A DNA stretch of 10,163 nt from Euperipatoides rowelli (GCA_003024985.2 PXIH01S0026705.1); one strand, 5' to 3'; positions 1 through 8,421 are shown, counted from the stretch's first letter. Translations and numbers: made by a program. The notes: generated from the letters alone by a model not told the origin.

Positions 1-58
<58 letters not shown>
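1..58. repeat. (TAGA)n microsatellite
   Basis: The tetranucleotide TAGA is repeated fourteen times plus two bases without interruption from the first base, so the array probably continues beyond the left edge. Imperfect TAGA-like units follow to about 73. It is a simple sequence repeat and probably length-polymorphic. No function is visible. Confidence 0.97.
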
Positions 59-59
<1 letters not shown>

Positions 60-239
60 ATAGTAGATAGATATGTCATAGAATTTTAGATAAAGTACTC
101 TAAGAATGATAAAGTATTGGCCTTATATTTACCTACATATACACATAAAAATTCATAAAGAAAGAAATAAGATTGATATAGCTTTTGTATAAATATAAAA
201 ACAGGGTACTAAAATATACATCATTATTGGCCTTAGTGT

Positions 240-430
240 GTGTTTTTTGTCTGTGTATGCTGCAGCTTTACTTTTTGTGAAGAGAAATCAAGATCTGACC
301 CAATTGCTACTAGCCTATGGATAGACAACGGGATGGCGGTTTTATGGTTCAGAAACTTTACTAACTCTATCTTCTCAGGAGGAAAAGCAACTTTTGATTG
401 GTTATGTATGTCTTCTCACAGCTTCTAGCT
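240..430 (+). other. possible degenerate ankyrin-like exon
   Basis: A T/G-rich run ending in CTGCAG (AG at 264-265) resembles a splice acceptor. One frame through it, from about 250 to a TAG at 322-324, reads AALLFVKRNQ followed by DLTQLLLAYG, which resembles the helix pair of an ankyrin repeat ending in the usual LLL-x-x-G turn. After the TAG the same frame stays open to about 429. A second frame (240-428) is open for 62 codons but resembles nothing I know. A single partial repeat is weak evidence, so this may be chance, an exon or a pseudogene fragment. No partner exon was found. Confidence 0.15.
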
Positions 431-691
431 AGAGTTTACTCTCCAATTTAGACTCACTGGGACTCACAAGGTTTCACCAATCTATTCCTCCTAAGGGGTA
501 AAAAAAGCTAATATCCTGACTAAACTTATTTATTAATTAAAAAAAGAAAACTGACTTACTTACAATTAGATTACTAAAATTATGTATCTACTGCTTGAAT
601 AAGCTAAAATATATATTTAAACAATAATAATAATAATTTAAATGTTTCCAGAATTTTATCTGGCAATTTTGGACAAGGCTAGATAGACCCA

Positions 692-711
692 AGTCCAAAT
701 ATGTTTGGACT
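692..711. repeat. short perfect inverted repeat
   Basis: AGTCCAAA and TTTGGACT form an 8-bp perfect stem around a TATG loop. No U-run or other terminator-like context follows. In AT-rich animal DNA such a short stem can occur by chance. Confidence 0.4.
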
Positions 712-1464
712 CTTCCTCAGCATATTCAAGAGTAATACCCCTAACAGGTCTTTTGACCATGCTTCTAAGAATAAAAAAAAGTTTTTTTAGCAAACAAAAG
801 GAGAGAGTGAAGCAAAATTTTAGCTAAAACAAATATAAATGTAAACATCATCTCGTAACGATAAAAAGAATAAAAAATATATAAACTCTTTAGTTTAATT
901 TAATGATTATGATTTATTTTTGACAATGAAAATGATTTTTTTTATGAATAAGCAGTATTGACCATATGTTTTCATAAATTCATTACAATAGATTCTAACT
1001 AATTATTAAAATTTTGCAATAAAAGAAATAAAATATTTCTAGACAATTACTTTATGACAACATAATAATAAAACTGAATAAAAATGCAAAACAAATTTTT
1101 CTTATTCATTAATTGAAATTTAAAAAAAATAAAAATGTTTAGGTGAATAGACCTTCTCTGATTTTACAATAAAAATTATATACAAATAACATGTGTGCAG
1201 CAGACCTCTATTTACAATTAGATGATTTCTTTGTATGCAAACATTGTCCATGACTTGAAGATGAAGTTCGGAGGGGAGTAAAGATATTTATTTTATCAAA
1301 ACTTTATTTAAAAAAAAAGTCTATCTTGAAAAAGTGAAGACTGAAGTTGATTTTTCTTGTTAAATGCTGTGGAGATTTTTTTAAGCAGGAAAAAGTTATT
1401 GATTAAATTGGAAATGTTTTTAATAAATATTTTTTCTTACAGTATTTTGATAATGAAAAGAATT

Positions 1465-1850
1465 TTACAACTCAATTTTGGAGGATTGCAGCCTCAGACT
1501 ATCGATACATGACAGGTTCTTAGTATATACTGGCCTTAGGTGCCTTAGGCTAGAGAACTGAATAGGTAAAGAATTCAGCCCATCATGTTTAGCTTCGGCT
1601 ATCCTTTGCTTGAGCTGGTTGATATGTTTGATGTTTCAGGGAAAATGAGACCCATTCTTTTTTCCATCAGCTACAGCCTTGAGTTGNTCAAGTGATGGCC
1701 CGCTAGTAGCCGCAGGTATCATCTTCCATTGAAATATTAGCTATGACAAGTTTGACAGGAGTCTGTACTACCTTTTGGTCATATAGCCGCTACTGATAGG
1801 TGGAAAGCCGCCTAGCAATAGCTGTAACTTATTGGAATTTTTCTAAGTGT
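1465..1850 (-). pseudogene. degenerate coding-like region, unidentified
   Basis: Base composition is visibly less AT-rich than the surroundings and two minus-strand frames stay readable. The first (about 1850 to 1716) contains VTAIARRLSTYQ and YDQKVVQTPVKLVIANIS, interrupted by two stops. The second (about 1743 to 1465, ending at a TAA) is roughly 93 codons with one TGA at 1636-1638; it contains an amphipathic stretch INQLKQRIAEAKHDGL. The basic, Arg/Tyr/Gln-rich first part loosely recalls the linker before the reverse transcriptase in some non-LTR retrotransposons of invertebrates, but that is an impression only. One N (1687) lies in it. It may be a mobile-element relic or a pseudogene. Confidence 0.3.
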
Positions 1851-2813
1851 TTTTTTTTAAGGAAAACTGCTAGGCTAACATCTTCTTGATAGAAAATATC
1901 AGGTTGGTTTCTACAGCAGCTTGATGAAGTTATTCTTCAGAAAAAAAAATATTTGGCAATTGTGTTGGTCTAGTCATAATAATAATCAATTTATCCATTT
2001 CAGGAATGGTTTTTAGTTTTTATAAACTTTGTGAATATAAAAATCAGTTTTGGGGGAAATTGACTAAAATATTATTGGCTCTAAGAAGATCAACGGGAGT
2101 GATCCAATAATAAAAAATTGAAGGTGTTTCCATGAATAAATTTATTTATAATCTCCAATCATTTTAAAACTATTTAAAATTGTAGTAGTTTTAAATTATA
2201 CACAGTTCAGGAATTAAGGGAATTCCCCTAATGTATTGTTTTTCTGGTGCCTGGTACATATTGTATTGCACAGAGGGGGGTAGGATGACTCATCAGCAAT
2301 GAAAAAATATACAATTTAAAAAAAATATCAGAGAAGGTTGCCAAATAAACAAAAACAAAAGAAAGAAAGAGCTAACTCTAGGTAGAATAATCACAGATAT
2401 TAAAAATATGGTTTTATCATTGTTTCCCTTGTAAAGCAATTTAGGGTGTGAGCAAAACTGTTTGACTGCTTTGTATCTACTGAAATCAGACTATCAGAAT
2501 AAGGAAATTTTTGATAAAAGTTTCATTCAAGAGAAATTACTTAAATAGGAGAAGTGATTAGTTTCCCTGGAAAGCTTGTGGGCTTTCACAAGTGATAAAC
2601 AGATAGCAACATTTTGCTTTCCTAGTGTACTCTTTTTTTACTGTCTAGTTTTCATTTAAAATAAAAATAAAAACAATAAGATGGTCTGTTATTAAAAAAA
2701 GAAAAAATATTAATTTTGGAAATCTACCTCAGTAAGGAAACAATAATAAAAAAATCATTTAAAAGATATTCCCCCTTTAAAAATAATTATTTGCATTAAA
2801 AATGAAATATACA
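1851..2813. other. AT-rich non-coding stretch
   Basis: No open frame of interest, RNA gene or mobile-element terminus is visible here. It has A and T runs and a short GGGGGG tract near 2274-2279. Confidence 0.6.
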
Positions 2814-2892
2814 TTTTGAACATACAGTATGTATAATCCACTCATTATACGTACTGTATGTTCAAAAATATCCTTTTGAACATACATGAGTG
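2814..2892. repeat. palindrome with rearranged third copy
   Basis: Arm 2814-2837 and arm 2844-2867 are reverse complements over 24 bases with one mismatch, separated by a six-base loop CCACTC (2838-2843). The arms begin TTTTGAACATACAGTA. Directly after, TTTTGAACATAC recurs in direct orientation at 2874-2885, followed by ATGAGTGGATTA, which is the reverse complement of the loop and its flanks. So a piece of arm and an inverted copy of the loop are joined. This fits a fold-back element remnant or replication template switching at a hairpin. Confidence 0.85.
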
Positions 2893-3721
2893 GATTAGAT
2901 TGTTTATACAAATATTATATAATCCCTAGGAGGTTTAAATAACACCACAGTATATAACTTTAAGAATTGATATTTGAATTATTTTATACTTTGAATGTCC
3001 GTATTCTCCTCTACTGAGGAAACGATAACATAAATATTTTTAACAACAAAATTCTTCTTATAGAAAATAAAAAGGATTTAATAATATAACAGACAGTCAA
3101 TACCATAACTTTTGATTATTAATATTACCGGTAATATAGTATCTGATACATTGGATAGCTACTAATAACAGTAGGCTATTCTAGCCAGTCCTTTTTTTCT
3201 TTCCCGTTTCTTTATTTCCCAAAAAATGATTATATCAGTTTAAAAGTTGTTTAGGATTGGCCTGTTGTATGTAGAGCAAAAATTATTAATATCTTTATTT
3301 ACGAATATTATTTCTTTAAAAAAATATGTTAATTAAAAAAAATGGAGGACTATGTTACCATGGGAAAATGTATATCTAACCACTTTTACTATAAATTGTT
3401 GCCAATACAAGCTACTTTATTGTTATCTATTCATACTTAGGGTTCAAACAAGAGGTCTCTAGAGACTTTGTTAAAATAACTATTCCAATAAAGTTATTTT
3501 CAACATTCGACCAAACCACTTAAAAAAAGTAACAACAAAAATAAAAAAAGGTTTTCTTATCTCTGTGAGAAAGTCTAGGGTAACAAAAGGACAAGAAAAT
3601 CCCTTTGTATTTTTTCTAAGAACTAATTTACTTCTAAACCTTTCATTTAAAAATATAAACAAGGCAAAATTTTCTCCAATTTATTTTTCATTTGGAGCCA
3701 GGAACTTTTTAAACTAAGACC
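2893..3721. other. AT-rich non-coding stretch
   Basis: I see nothing definable in this stretch. The minus-strand open frame at 3480-3662 is a low-complexity Phe/Lys-rich translation of A/T runs and shows no family resemblance. Confidence 0.55.
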
Positions 3722-4306
3722 ATGCCTGATTCTAGCGATTTCTATCCAACCCTGAAACACATGATTCGGCAGTGAAAAATTGTTTTTCTACGAATTGCTG
3801 AACCTTATATGTCTGTCCTTCATGTTCCCTTACTCATGGATCAACAGATGGACCAAGATGCTTACAACGTTGCCCAGACTCAGTTAATTTATACTTGGAG
3901 AGCCAGGTTAAAAACTGATTAAATTCTTTGGCTACCCAGAGCAACAGACTTCTTTCATGCTTCCAAAAGGGATGGCAAAAATTTGCTTATTGTGCCTATT
4001 CCCATGCCGAATAAATGGTGAAAAAGTACAGAAAGAAGGGGGTTATTCTTTTCTTCGATGGTAGCTCAAAAGGCACCAATATGGATGGTGATTTTCCCAA
4101 ACAATGGATGCCCATAACGGGTCTAAAATTACTGTGGCTCCGGACGACTATAAGATGATAGAAAAGCCAAGGGTACAAACAATCGCAGAGATGGCCCTGG
4201 CACCAAAGGTAACCTCTGGCCATAAACACTCTGTAAGACTCATATGCATAGCAAAAGGTGATACTCATCTCAAGAAGACACCCATACTAACAAGTACAAG
4301 AAGATG
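3722..4306 (+). pseudogene. broken reading frame, unidentified product
   Basis: From an ATG at 3722 one frame is readable to 4114 apart from three internal stops (TGA after HMIRQ, TAA after RARLKTD, TGA after MPNKW). It contains protein-like stretches such as RIAEPYMSVLHVPLLMDQ, QDAYNVAQTQLIYTWRARLK and NLLIVPIPMPNKW. Near 4104 the coding signal seems to pass to another frame, open from ATG 4104 to the TGA at 4305-4307 (67 codons), containing ITVAPDDYKMIEKPRVQTI and APKVTSGHKHSVRLICIA. The block is less AT-rich than its flanks and uninterrupted by intron-like sequence, as in a processed pseudogene or captured viral or mobile gene. I do not recognise the family. The decay could also be sequencing error. 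Confidence 0.45.
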
Positions 4307-4739
4307 AGAAGAAAGTAGGAGCGAGTAAGGCGACATTGACATCATTGTAAAAAGTGCAAAGGGAAAGTGTTATTGAACAAAGGGGTACAGACAGGGATCA
4401 TCCATGCCAGGCCAGGCAAGAGGCAAAGGGAGTCGGATAAAAATAACTCCAGCCAATACTGTAAAAACTGACTGCCTATATTTTTCTTTCTTAAAAAAAA
4501 ATGGTATATTAAAAAAAAATATTTTACTTTTTGATTGAAAATTTTAAAATAAAATAAAATAATCTTGTGTTTCTAACATTCAGAATTTGACTATTTTACT
4601 AATATCCCCCCCCCCCCCCACAAAAAAAAATCCTATTTTTACTTATAAAAGCAATCGTTTATTTTTATAAACCAAATTATTTACAATGTTTAAATCTTGT
4701 CTGCATCTTGCTTGAAAAAAAAAAAAATCTGCTTTACAG
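4307..4739. other. tail of coding-like island, then AT-rich DNA
   Basis: Up to about 4460 the sequence stays purine-rich and less AT-rich, with short readable pieces (for example QVQEDEKKVGASKATLTS and SMPGQARGKGSRIKITP) in different frames, so the broken gene upstream may extend to here. Beyond 4470 it becomes A/T runs and a long C run. Nothing else is recognisable. Confidence 0.35.
4606..4619. repeat. poly(C) run of 14, next to poly(A)
   Basis: Fourteen consecutive C bases, then A, C and nine A bases. Runs of this kind are unstable and error-prone in sequencing, so the exact length is uncertain. Confidence 0.9.
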
Positions 4740-4834
4740 GCAAAATAGCATTGGTACCAATTGTCTACACTTCATCACTTTTTGGATTATTTCACTTATG
4801 CCTATCTGAAGAAAAACACGCTCTACCAGGTTCA
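4740..4834 (+). other. candidate internal exon, membrane-type peptide
   Basis: TCTGCTTTACAG ends at 4739 like a splice acceptor, and GTAAGC begins at 4835 like a strong donor, giving a 95-base block. Two bases plus 31 codons read KIALVPIVYTSSLFG, LFHLCLSEEKHALPG and Ser; the other two frames are stopped. The first part is hydrophobic enough for one membrane segment, followed by a charged stretch. An alternative donor at 4830 (CAG|GTTCAG) would give 90 bases. No neighbouring exon was found and I recognise no family, so this may be a chance open block. Confidence 0.25.
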
Positions 4835-4950
4835 GTAAGCTAATTTTAAAGTTAGTATTATATTGATATTTGTCTTTATTTACAATGTCTAATTTAAATG
4901 TTTTTACTTCCTCATTTGTGCTCCTCAGATTAATTGGCTATGAAATAAAG

Positions 4951-4972
4951 CTTCTCTCTCCTCCATTTTTCA
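4951..4972 (-). promoter_or_regulatory. possible polypurine tract of the retrotransposon
   Basis: On the minus strand AAAAATGGAGGAGAGAGAAG is a purine-rich run about 190 bases beyond the end of pol. An LTR retrotransposon primes plus-strand DNA synthesis at such a tract just before its 3' LTR. No LTR-like boundary or matching second LTR was identified after it, so the call is positional only. Confidence 0.2.
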
Positions 4973-5162
4973 GGAAGAGCAAGAAAACAATATAAAAAAT
5001 AAGCGTGCATGTAATGCATAACTTTAAAAAATGTCCTTGCTAATTGCACAACTCATTTCAATCCATTTTTGTGTAACTTATTTCACTAATTGATCATGAA
5101 TGCTAATCCATTTTGGCTAGGACATAGTTTTCAGGAAAATATTTAATTATTTTGTGTTCGCC

Positions 5163-6444
5163 TTACTTGTCATACTTAAAATTTTGCTGTTTGGGCCTTA
5201 AGGCATAATGTGAAGGCTGACGATCATCAACTATGGGCGGAGGGGAGGCATTGGTATCGATCTGCTGATAAAAATGTTTATATCTTTGCACTGACTACAT
5301 TCACTCTCTTTTGTGTTTGGTATATACAGTCTGGAGTGACATGCCCTCTAGTGATTTTGTCTAGTGTTTTTCCTTGTATCAGTTTTCTAACATTTTTGTG
5401 TATCCACTGTCTACAATTTAATTGTTTGGGTGTGTTTGGAACTTTAGCTGCTGGTTTGACGGTGATTACATCATCCAAGACTAATCTGTGGATGTATGGT
5501 TTCATACGCTCTACATGTACATGTTTTGTCTCTCTTGGATCAGCTATATTTCTCAATTGATAATTGGCCAAGGAGCTATGATTAATGACTTGATACAGAC
5601 CTTTGTATCTTTGTTTTAATTTATGGCTTTCACCTGTATATGAGGTAGGGTCTAGGACTAGCACAGGTTGTCCCATTCTATACTCTGTGAGCTTAAATTT
5701 GCCTGTCTTTTTTGTGCAAGAATCAAACGATGCCTTTGGCAGGAGTGTACTTGAGTGCACTCCATTGTTATATGTTCAATAAACTTGCTTACTATATCTG
5801 ACACGTCATCAGATTCAATTTCTTTTTGCAAATTGAATTCTTAAGCAGGGTCAAAAGGGTCAAATTCATGCAAATATAGAATGGTGAGTGATTTGTTGAC
5901 CTATGAACGACTGAGTTTAGTGCTTGCGGAGCATATGGTAATAACTCGTCCCAGTTTTTTAAATTTTTATCAACCAACTTTTTTTTATGGTGCTACCTAT
6001 ACATAATTGGGACAGATCATCTGTCCATAAAATAATATACCTATTTCCCCTGGTGGTAGTATTTATTAGACTTAATATATCCATGTAAAGTCTCTCAAAA
6101 GGTGTAGTGCTGGGATGCATTGGTTGAAGTGGTAGTTTAGTCATTGGTATGCTTCTCCTTTGACATATGTCACTTGATGCTATAAAGTTTTTCACATCAT
6201 CATGCATTGAGTTCCAGGAAAAACTAGATTGAATTTTCCATATGGTTTTTATGTGAGAGAGGTGGCCCCTTATGACTGTCATGATAATTGGCAATTACAT
6301 TGTTTATTAGAGCTTTTGTTACTACAGTACTATATAAACTGCCTTTATCATGGAAATACTTTACCCACTTTAGGGCCAATCCATTATCATCAAGGACAAA
6401 CTCTCTCTCTGTTTAAATTTATTATCTAAAATTTTTTTTGTTTA
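5163..6444 (-). pseudogene. integrase and pol C-terminal tail, core deleted
   Basis: Integrase inserts the element cDNA into the host chromosome. Reading leftwards: a linker (about 6405-6268) with LALKWVKYFHDKGSLYS and VIANYHDSHKG; the zinc-binding region GHLSHIKTIWKIQSSF to NFIASSDICQ, where the first Cys of the usual C-x-x-C reads Ser; the first catalytic Asp in RLYMDILSLI; then TDDLSQL. The next recognisable block is VDKNLKNWDELLPYA, which in this family lies well after the catalytic Glu, so the part with the second Asp and the Glu is missing at an A-run near 5979-5990. The C-terminal GPY/F-like region follows (YRMGQPVLVLDPTSY, KLKQRYKGLYQVI, HVHVERMKPY), then after another frame break a tail ending HYALRPKQQNFKYDK and TAA at 5163-5165. 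Several frame breaks; nonfunctional. Confidence 0.9.
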
Positions 6445-6871
6445 TTAGATTTGCAAAACCCATCCGTTTTTTTGAGCTTTACAGAAATCATTAATTGACA
6501 GTAGCTCCCTCACAGAATCTATTGCTACTATGTTCATGTTATCATCCAGCTTGGGATTTCTAGATAGCCAGTCAGCAAAAATGTTATTTTCACTGGGTAT
6601 GTGTTTGAATTGTATCCTAAAATCATGTATGGCTAGCAGCCATCTTACCAATCTCTGATTTTGGTCCCAGAGCTGGAAACATATGTGAGGGGGCCTCTGG
6701 TCAGTTCTGAAAATGACTTGATAACCATATATAATATGCCTGAACTGCTGAAGTGAATAAACTATTGCTAATGCTTCATTTTCTATAGTCGCATAGTTAA
6801 AGTAAGCTATTGGTTGCATTGTCTTGCTCAAGGAGCCCTCCTAAACCAATTTCTGAAGCATCTGTGGAAAT
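6445..6871 (-). pseudogene. RNase H domain of the retrotransposon pol
   Basis: RNase H degrades the RNA strand of the RNA-DNA hybrid during reverse transcription. It begins with ISTDASEIGLGG (6871 leftwards), breaks frame near 6831, and continues open to 6445. All four acidic positions can be seen: Asp in STDAS, Glu in ENEALAIVYSL, Asp in FRTDQRPPH and Asp in FADWLSRNP. The last motif is the typical Gypsy ADxLSR ending. The usual RTDH reads RTDQ. After the domain come KLDDNMNIVAIDS and a TAA. Apart from one frame break this is the best-preserved part of pol. The neighbouring RT thumb lies to its right and integrase to its left. Confidence 0.92.
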
Positions 6872-7495
6872 ATAAAAAGGTTTGCTGAAATATGGTTGAG
6901 CTAATAGTGGAGCTAACGTCAGCTGTTTTTTTAATGCTAAAAATGAATTTTCTGCCAATGGAGACCAAATAACTTTACCATCCTTTTTTCAAAAGGGTGT
7001 ATAAGGGGGCAGCCAGCTCTGTGAATTTTTTTATATATTTTCTATAAAACTCCACTAAACCCAGGAAACTCCTGACATACTTAATTGTAATCGCCTAGGG
7101 AAATCCGTCAATGCATTTGTGTTTTGATCAGTGGGCCTACTGCCATTTTTATCAATTATGTGTCCTAAAAATTTTAATGTTTGTTTAAATAAACACTTGC
7201 TGAATTTGACTGCCATTTATTTTCTTAAATGCTCCCAATACCTCTTCTAAAACTTCCAAATGTTCCTCAATAGTTTTAGTAAAAATAATTATGTCATCCA
7301 GGTAGGCTAACACCTTATCTTAATTTTTGAAGTTTATTAAACATTTGTTTATTATTTCTTGAAAGACGGAGGCGGAGCTAGATAGTCCTTGTGGCAACTT
7401 CCGGAGCTTATAATTGGCCCATGGCAATTGAAACGAAAATCTGTAATGTTTTGATTCTGCTAGATTGACATTATTAGTAACCATTATTAAGGTCT
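6872..7495 (-). pseudogene. reverse transcriptase palm and thumb (motifs A to E)
   Basis: This part carries the polymerase active site. From right to left: motif A with STLDL (7489-7500, joining the 144-bp repeat), motif B with KLPQGLSSSASVFQEI (LPQGL near 7380-7397), motif C with AYLDDIIIF (YLDD at 7293-7304, the usual form in Gypsy), the primer grip FLGHIID (about 7154-7171), and the thumb/connection with SFLGLVEFYRKYIKKF and LAAPLYTLLKKG. The two catalytic Asp of YLDD and the Asp of motif A are present. Decay is clear: a frame break between A and B, a TAA at 7320-7322 between B and C, and further breaks between C and the primer grip and before the thumb. RNase H follows directly. Confidence 0.92.
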
Positions 7496-7639
7496 AATGT
7501 AGAGAAGAATTTAGCTCCTCCTAGTCTCAGCAGTATGTCATCAATACGCATTAGTGGAAATTGTAAGGCTCTAATTGTGAATTGACTTGTCTCACGTCTA
7601 GAACAATTCAGATATCATTGTGGTTACCACATTTGGGTG
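7496..7639 (-). repeat. 144-bp direct repeat in RT, copy 1
   Basis: It is identical, as read by eye, to 8116-8259, with an offset of 620 bases. On the minus strand it encodes the RT finger region (APKCG, VLDVRQVNSQLEPYNF, MRIDDILLRLGGAKFFS) leading into motif A, which continues correctly into 7495, so this copy is the one in register with the rest of RT. It carries a TGA (7608-7610) and a one-base break after LEPYNF, both also present in the other copy. The base just outside it (7640) is an N. Confidence 0.97.
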
Positions 7640-8115
7640 NCCTTATCTAATAGTACAGTTCCTGACTATCATTGTTACGTATGTCATGTTCACTTAGTAG
7701 TTTCCTCACTTTACACTATCGAGCAACTCCAGTTCATTATTTTGTGATCATATTTTTTCATGCAAAGTATCTTATTTTGCTATTAAATTGGACTGGAGAG
7801 TACTCTTCCTGATCATTTTCCATATCAATTACAAAATCATGGGTACCTACTGGTGCCAAAACTTCTTGTGTAATGGGAATAAGAGATGTGAACAACTGTT
7901 GAGCTGTATCCCTATCCTCAGAACTGGCGATTGTTTCTGTGTTTTAACTTTTCTCGGTCGCCATTTTTAATATACTCTATACTTAAAACTTTGCTGAACG
8001 AATAAATTGAAAATAATGCTCCCACAGGTCCAACTTTAATTTTTACTGATAAATTTAAAAAGAATATGAACAAAAATATCTCAAAAACTATACTATGAAG
8101 CAGCGCTCAAATTAA
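7640..8115 (-). other. 476-bp non-RT insert between the two repeat copies
   Basis: This stretch separates the two identical RT segments and does not encode RT. On the minus strand two overlapping frames are open. One (about 8102 to 7915) is hydrophobic then basic: HSIVFEIFLFIFFLN, KVGPVGALFSIYSFSKVLS, IKNGDREKLKHRN. The other starts at ATG 7964 (MATEKS, then TAA at 7944-7946) and runs on to 7758 with acidic sequence including TAQQLFTSLIPITQEVLAPV and DFVIDMENDQEEYSPVQF. The minus-strand run TGGCGACCG at 7963 could be a primer binding site, since it starts with the TGG that pairs with a tRNA CCA end. Origin unknown; it could be part of another element copy joined here. Confidence 0.6.
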
Positions 8116-8259
8116 AATGTAGAGAAGAATTTAGCTCCTCCTAGTCTCAGCAGTATGTCATCAATACGCATTAGTGGAAATTGTAAGGCTCTAATTGTGA
8201 ATTGACTTGTCTCACGTCTAGAACAATTCAGATATCATTGTGGTTACCACATTTGGGTG
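8116..8259 (-). repeat. 144-bp direct repeat in RT, copy 2
   Basis: Second copy of the segment at 7496-7639. It continues correctly rightwards into the upstream RT sequence (SNCNVSLLVAPK), but leftwards motif A is cut inside the codons for STLDL and runs into the insert. It contains the same TGA (8228-8230) and the same one-base break as copy 1. Confidence 0.97.
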
Positions 8260-8408
8260 CTACTAATAGTGATACATTACAATTTGAATCGGTAGCTGGA
8301 GCTACTATAGCTGCAGCCTCAAATTGAGCAATTTTTTCTTTAAAGAGCGTGTGGTATCTGATATTGTTTTTGATAAATGTTTCTTGTATCAATAAATTTT
8401 GGTTCAAT

Positions 8409-8421
8409 GGGGGGGGGGGGG
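8409..8421. repeat. poly(G) run of 13 inside the retrotransposon
   Basis: Thirteen G bases on the plus strand (poly-Pro codons on the minus strand) lie where the pol reading frame changes. The frame break here could be real slippage or a sequencing length error. Confidence 0.9.

Larger units (their letters stand above)
59..1464. other. AT-rich non-coding stretch
   Basis: This stretch is strongly AT-rich with many A and T runs and a short (AAT)n tract near 624-640. Apart from the doubtful exon-like block at 240-430 and a small inverted repeat at 692-711, both listed separately, I see no reading frame of note, RNA gene or mobile element in it. Confidence 0.6.

Noticed and set aside
692-711. 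Stem-loop as a transcription terminator.
   Set aside because: The stem is only 8 bp with no following T-run, and the context is animal-like DNA where such terminators are not expected.
3480-3662. Minus-strand open frame of 60 codons.
   Set aside because: Its Phe/Lys-rich translation comes from T and A runs and has no recognisable pattern.
3996-4268. Minus-strand open frame of 90 codons.
   Set aside because: It is opposite the plus-strand broken gene, which reads more like protein; no motif is visible in the minus frame.
5210-5560. Plus-strand open frame of 116 codons rich in Phe, Cys and Leu, looking like a membrane protein.
   Set aside because: It lies exactly opposite the integrase C-terminal region, whose minus-strand reading has clear family motifs, so it is an antisense shadow.
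6229-6429. Plus-strand open frame of 66 codons.
   Set aside because: It is the antisense of the integrase linker and zinc-binding region.
7788-7970. Plus-strand open frame of 60 codons.
   Set aside because: It lies inside the insert, opposite two minus-strand frames with more protein-like content, and has no recognisable motif.
5172-7996. An 18-base near-match between the pol tail (5172-5189) and the insert (7979-7996), CAGCAAAATTTTAAGTAT versus CAGCAAAGTTTTAAGTAT on the minus strand, suggesting that the insert carries another pol end.
   Set aside because: The similarity does not extend on either side, the upstream reading (HYALRPK) is not found in the insert, and one such AT-rich match is about what chance allows in a window of this size.
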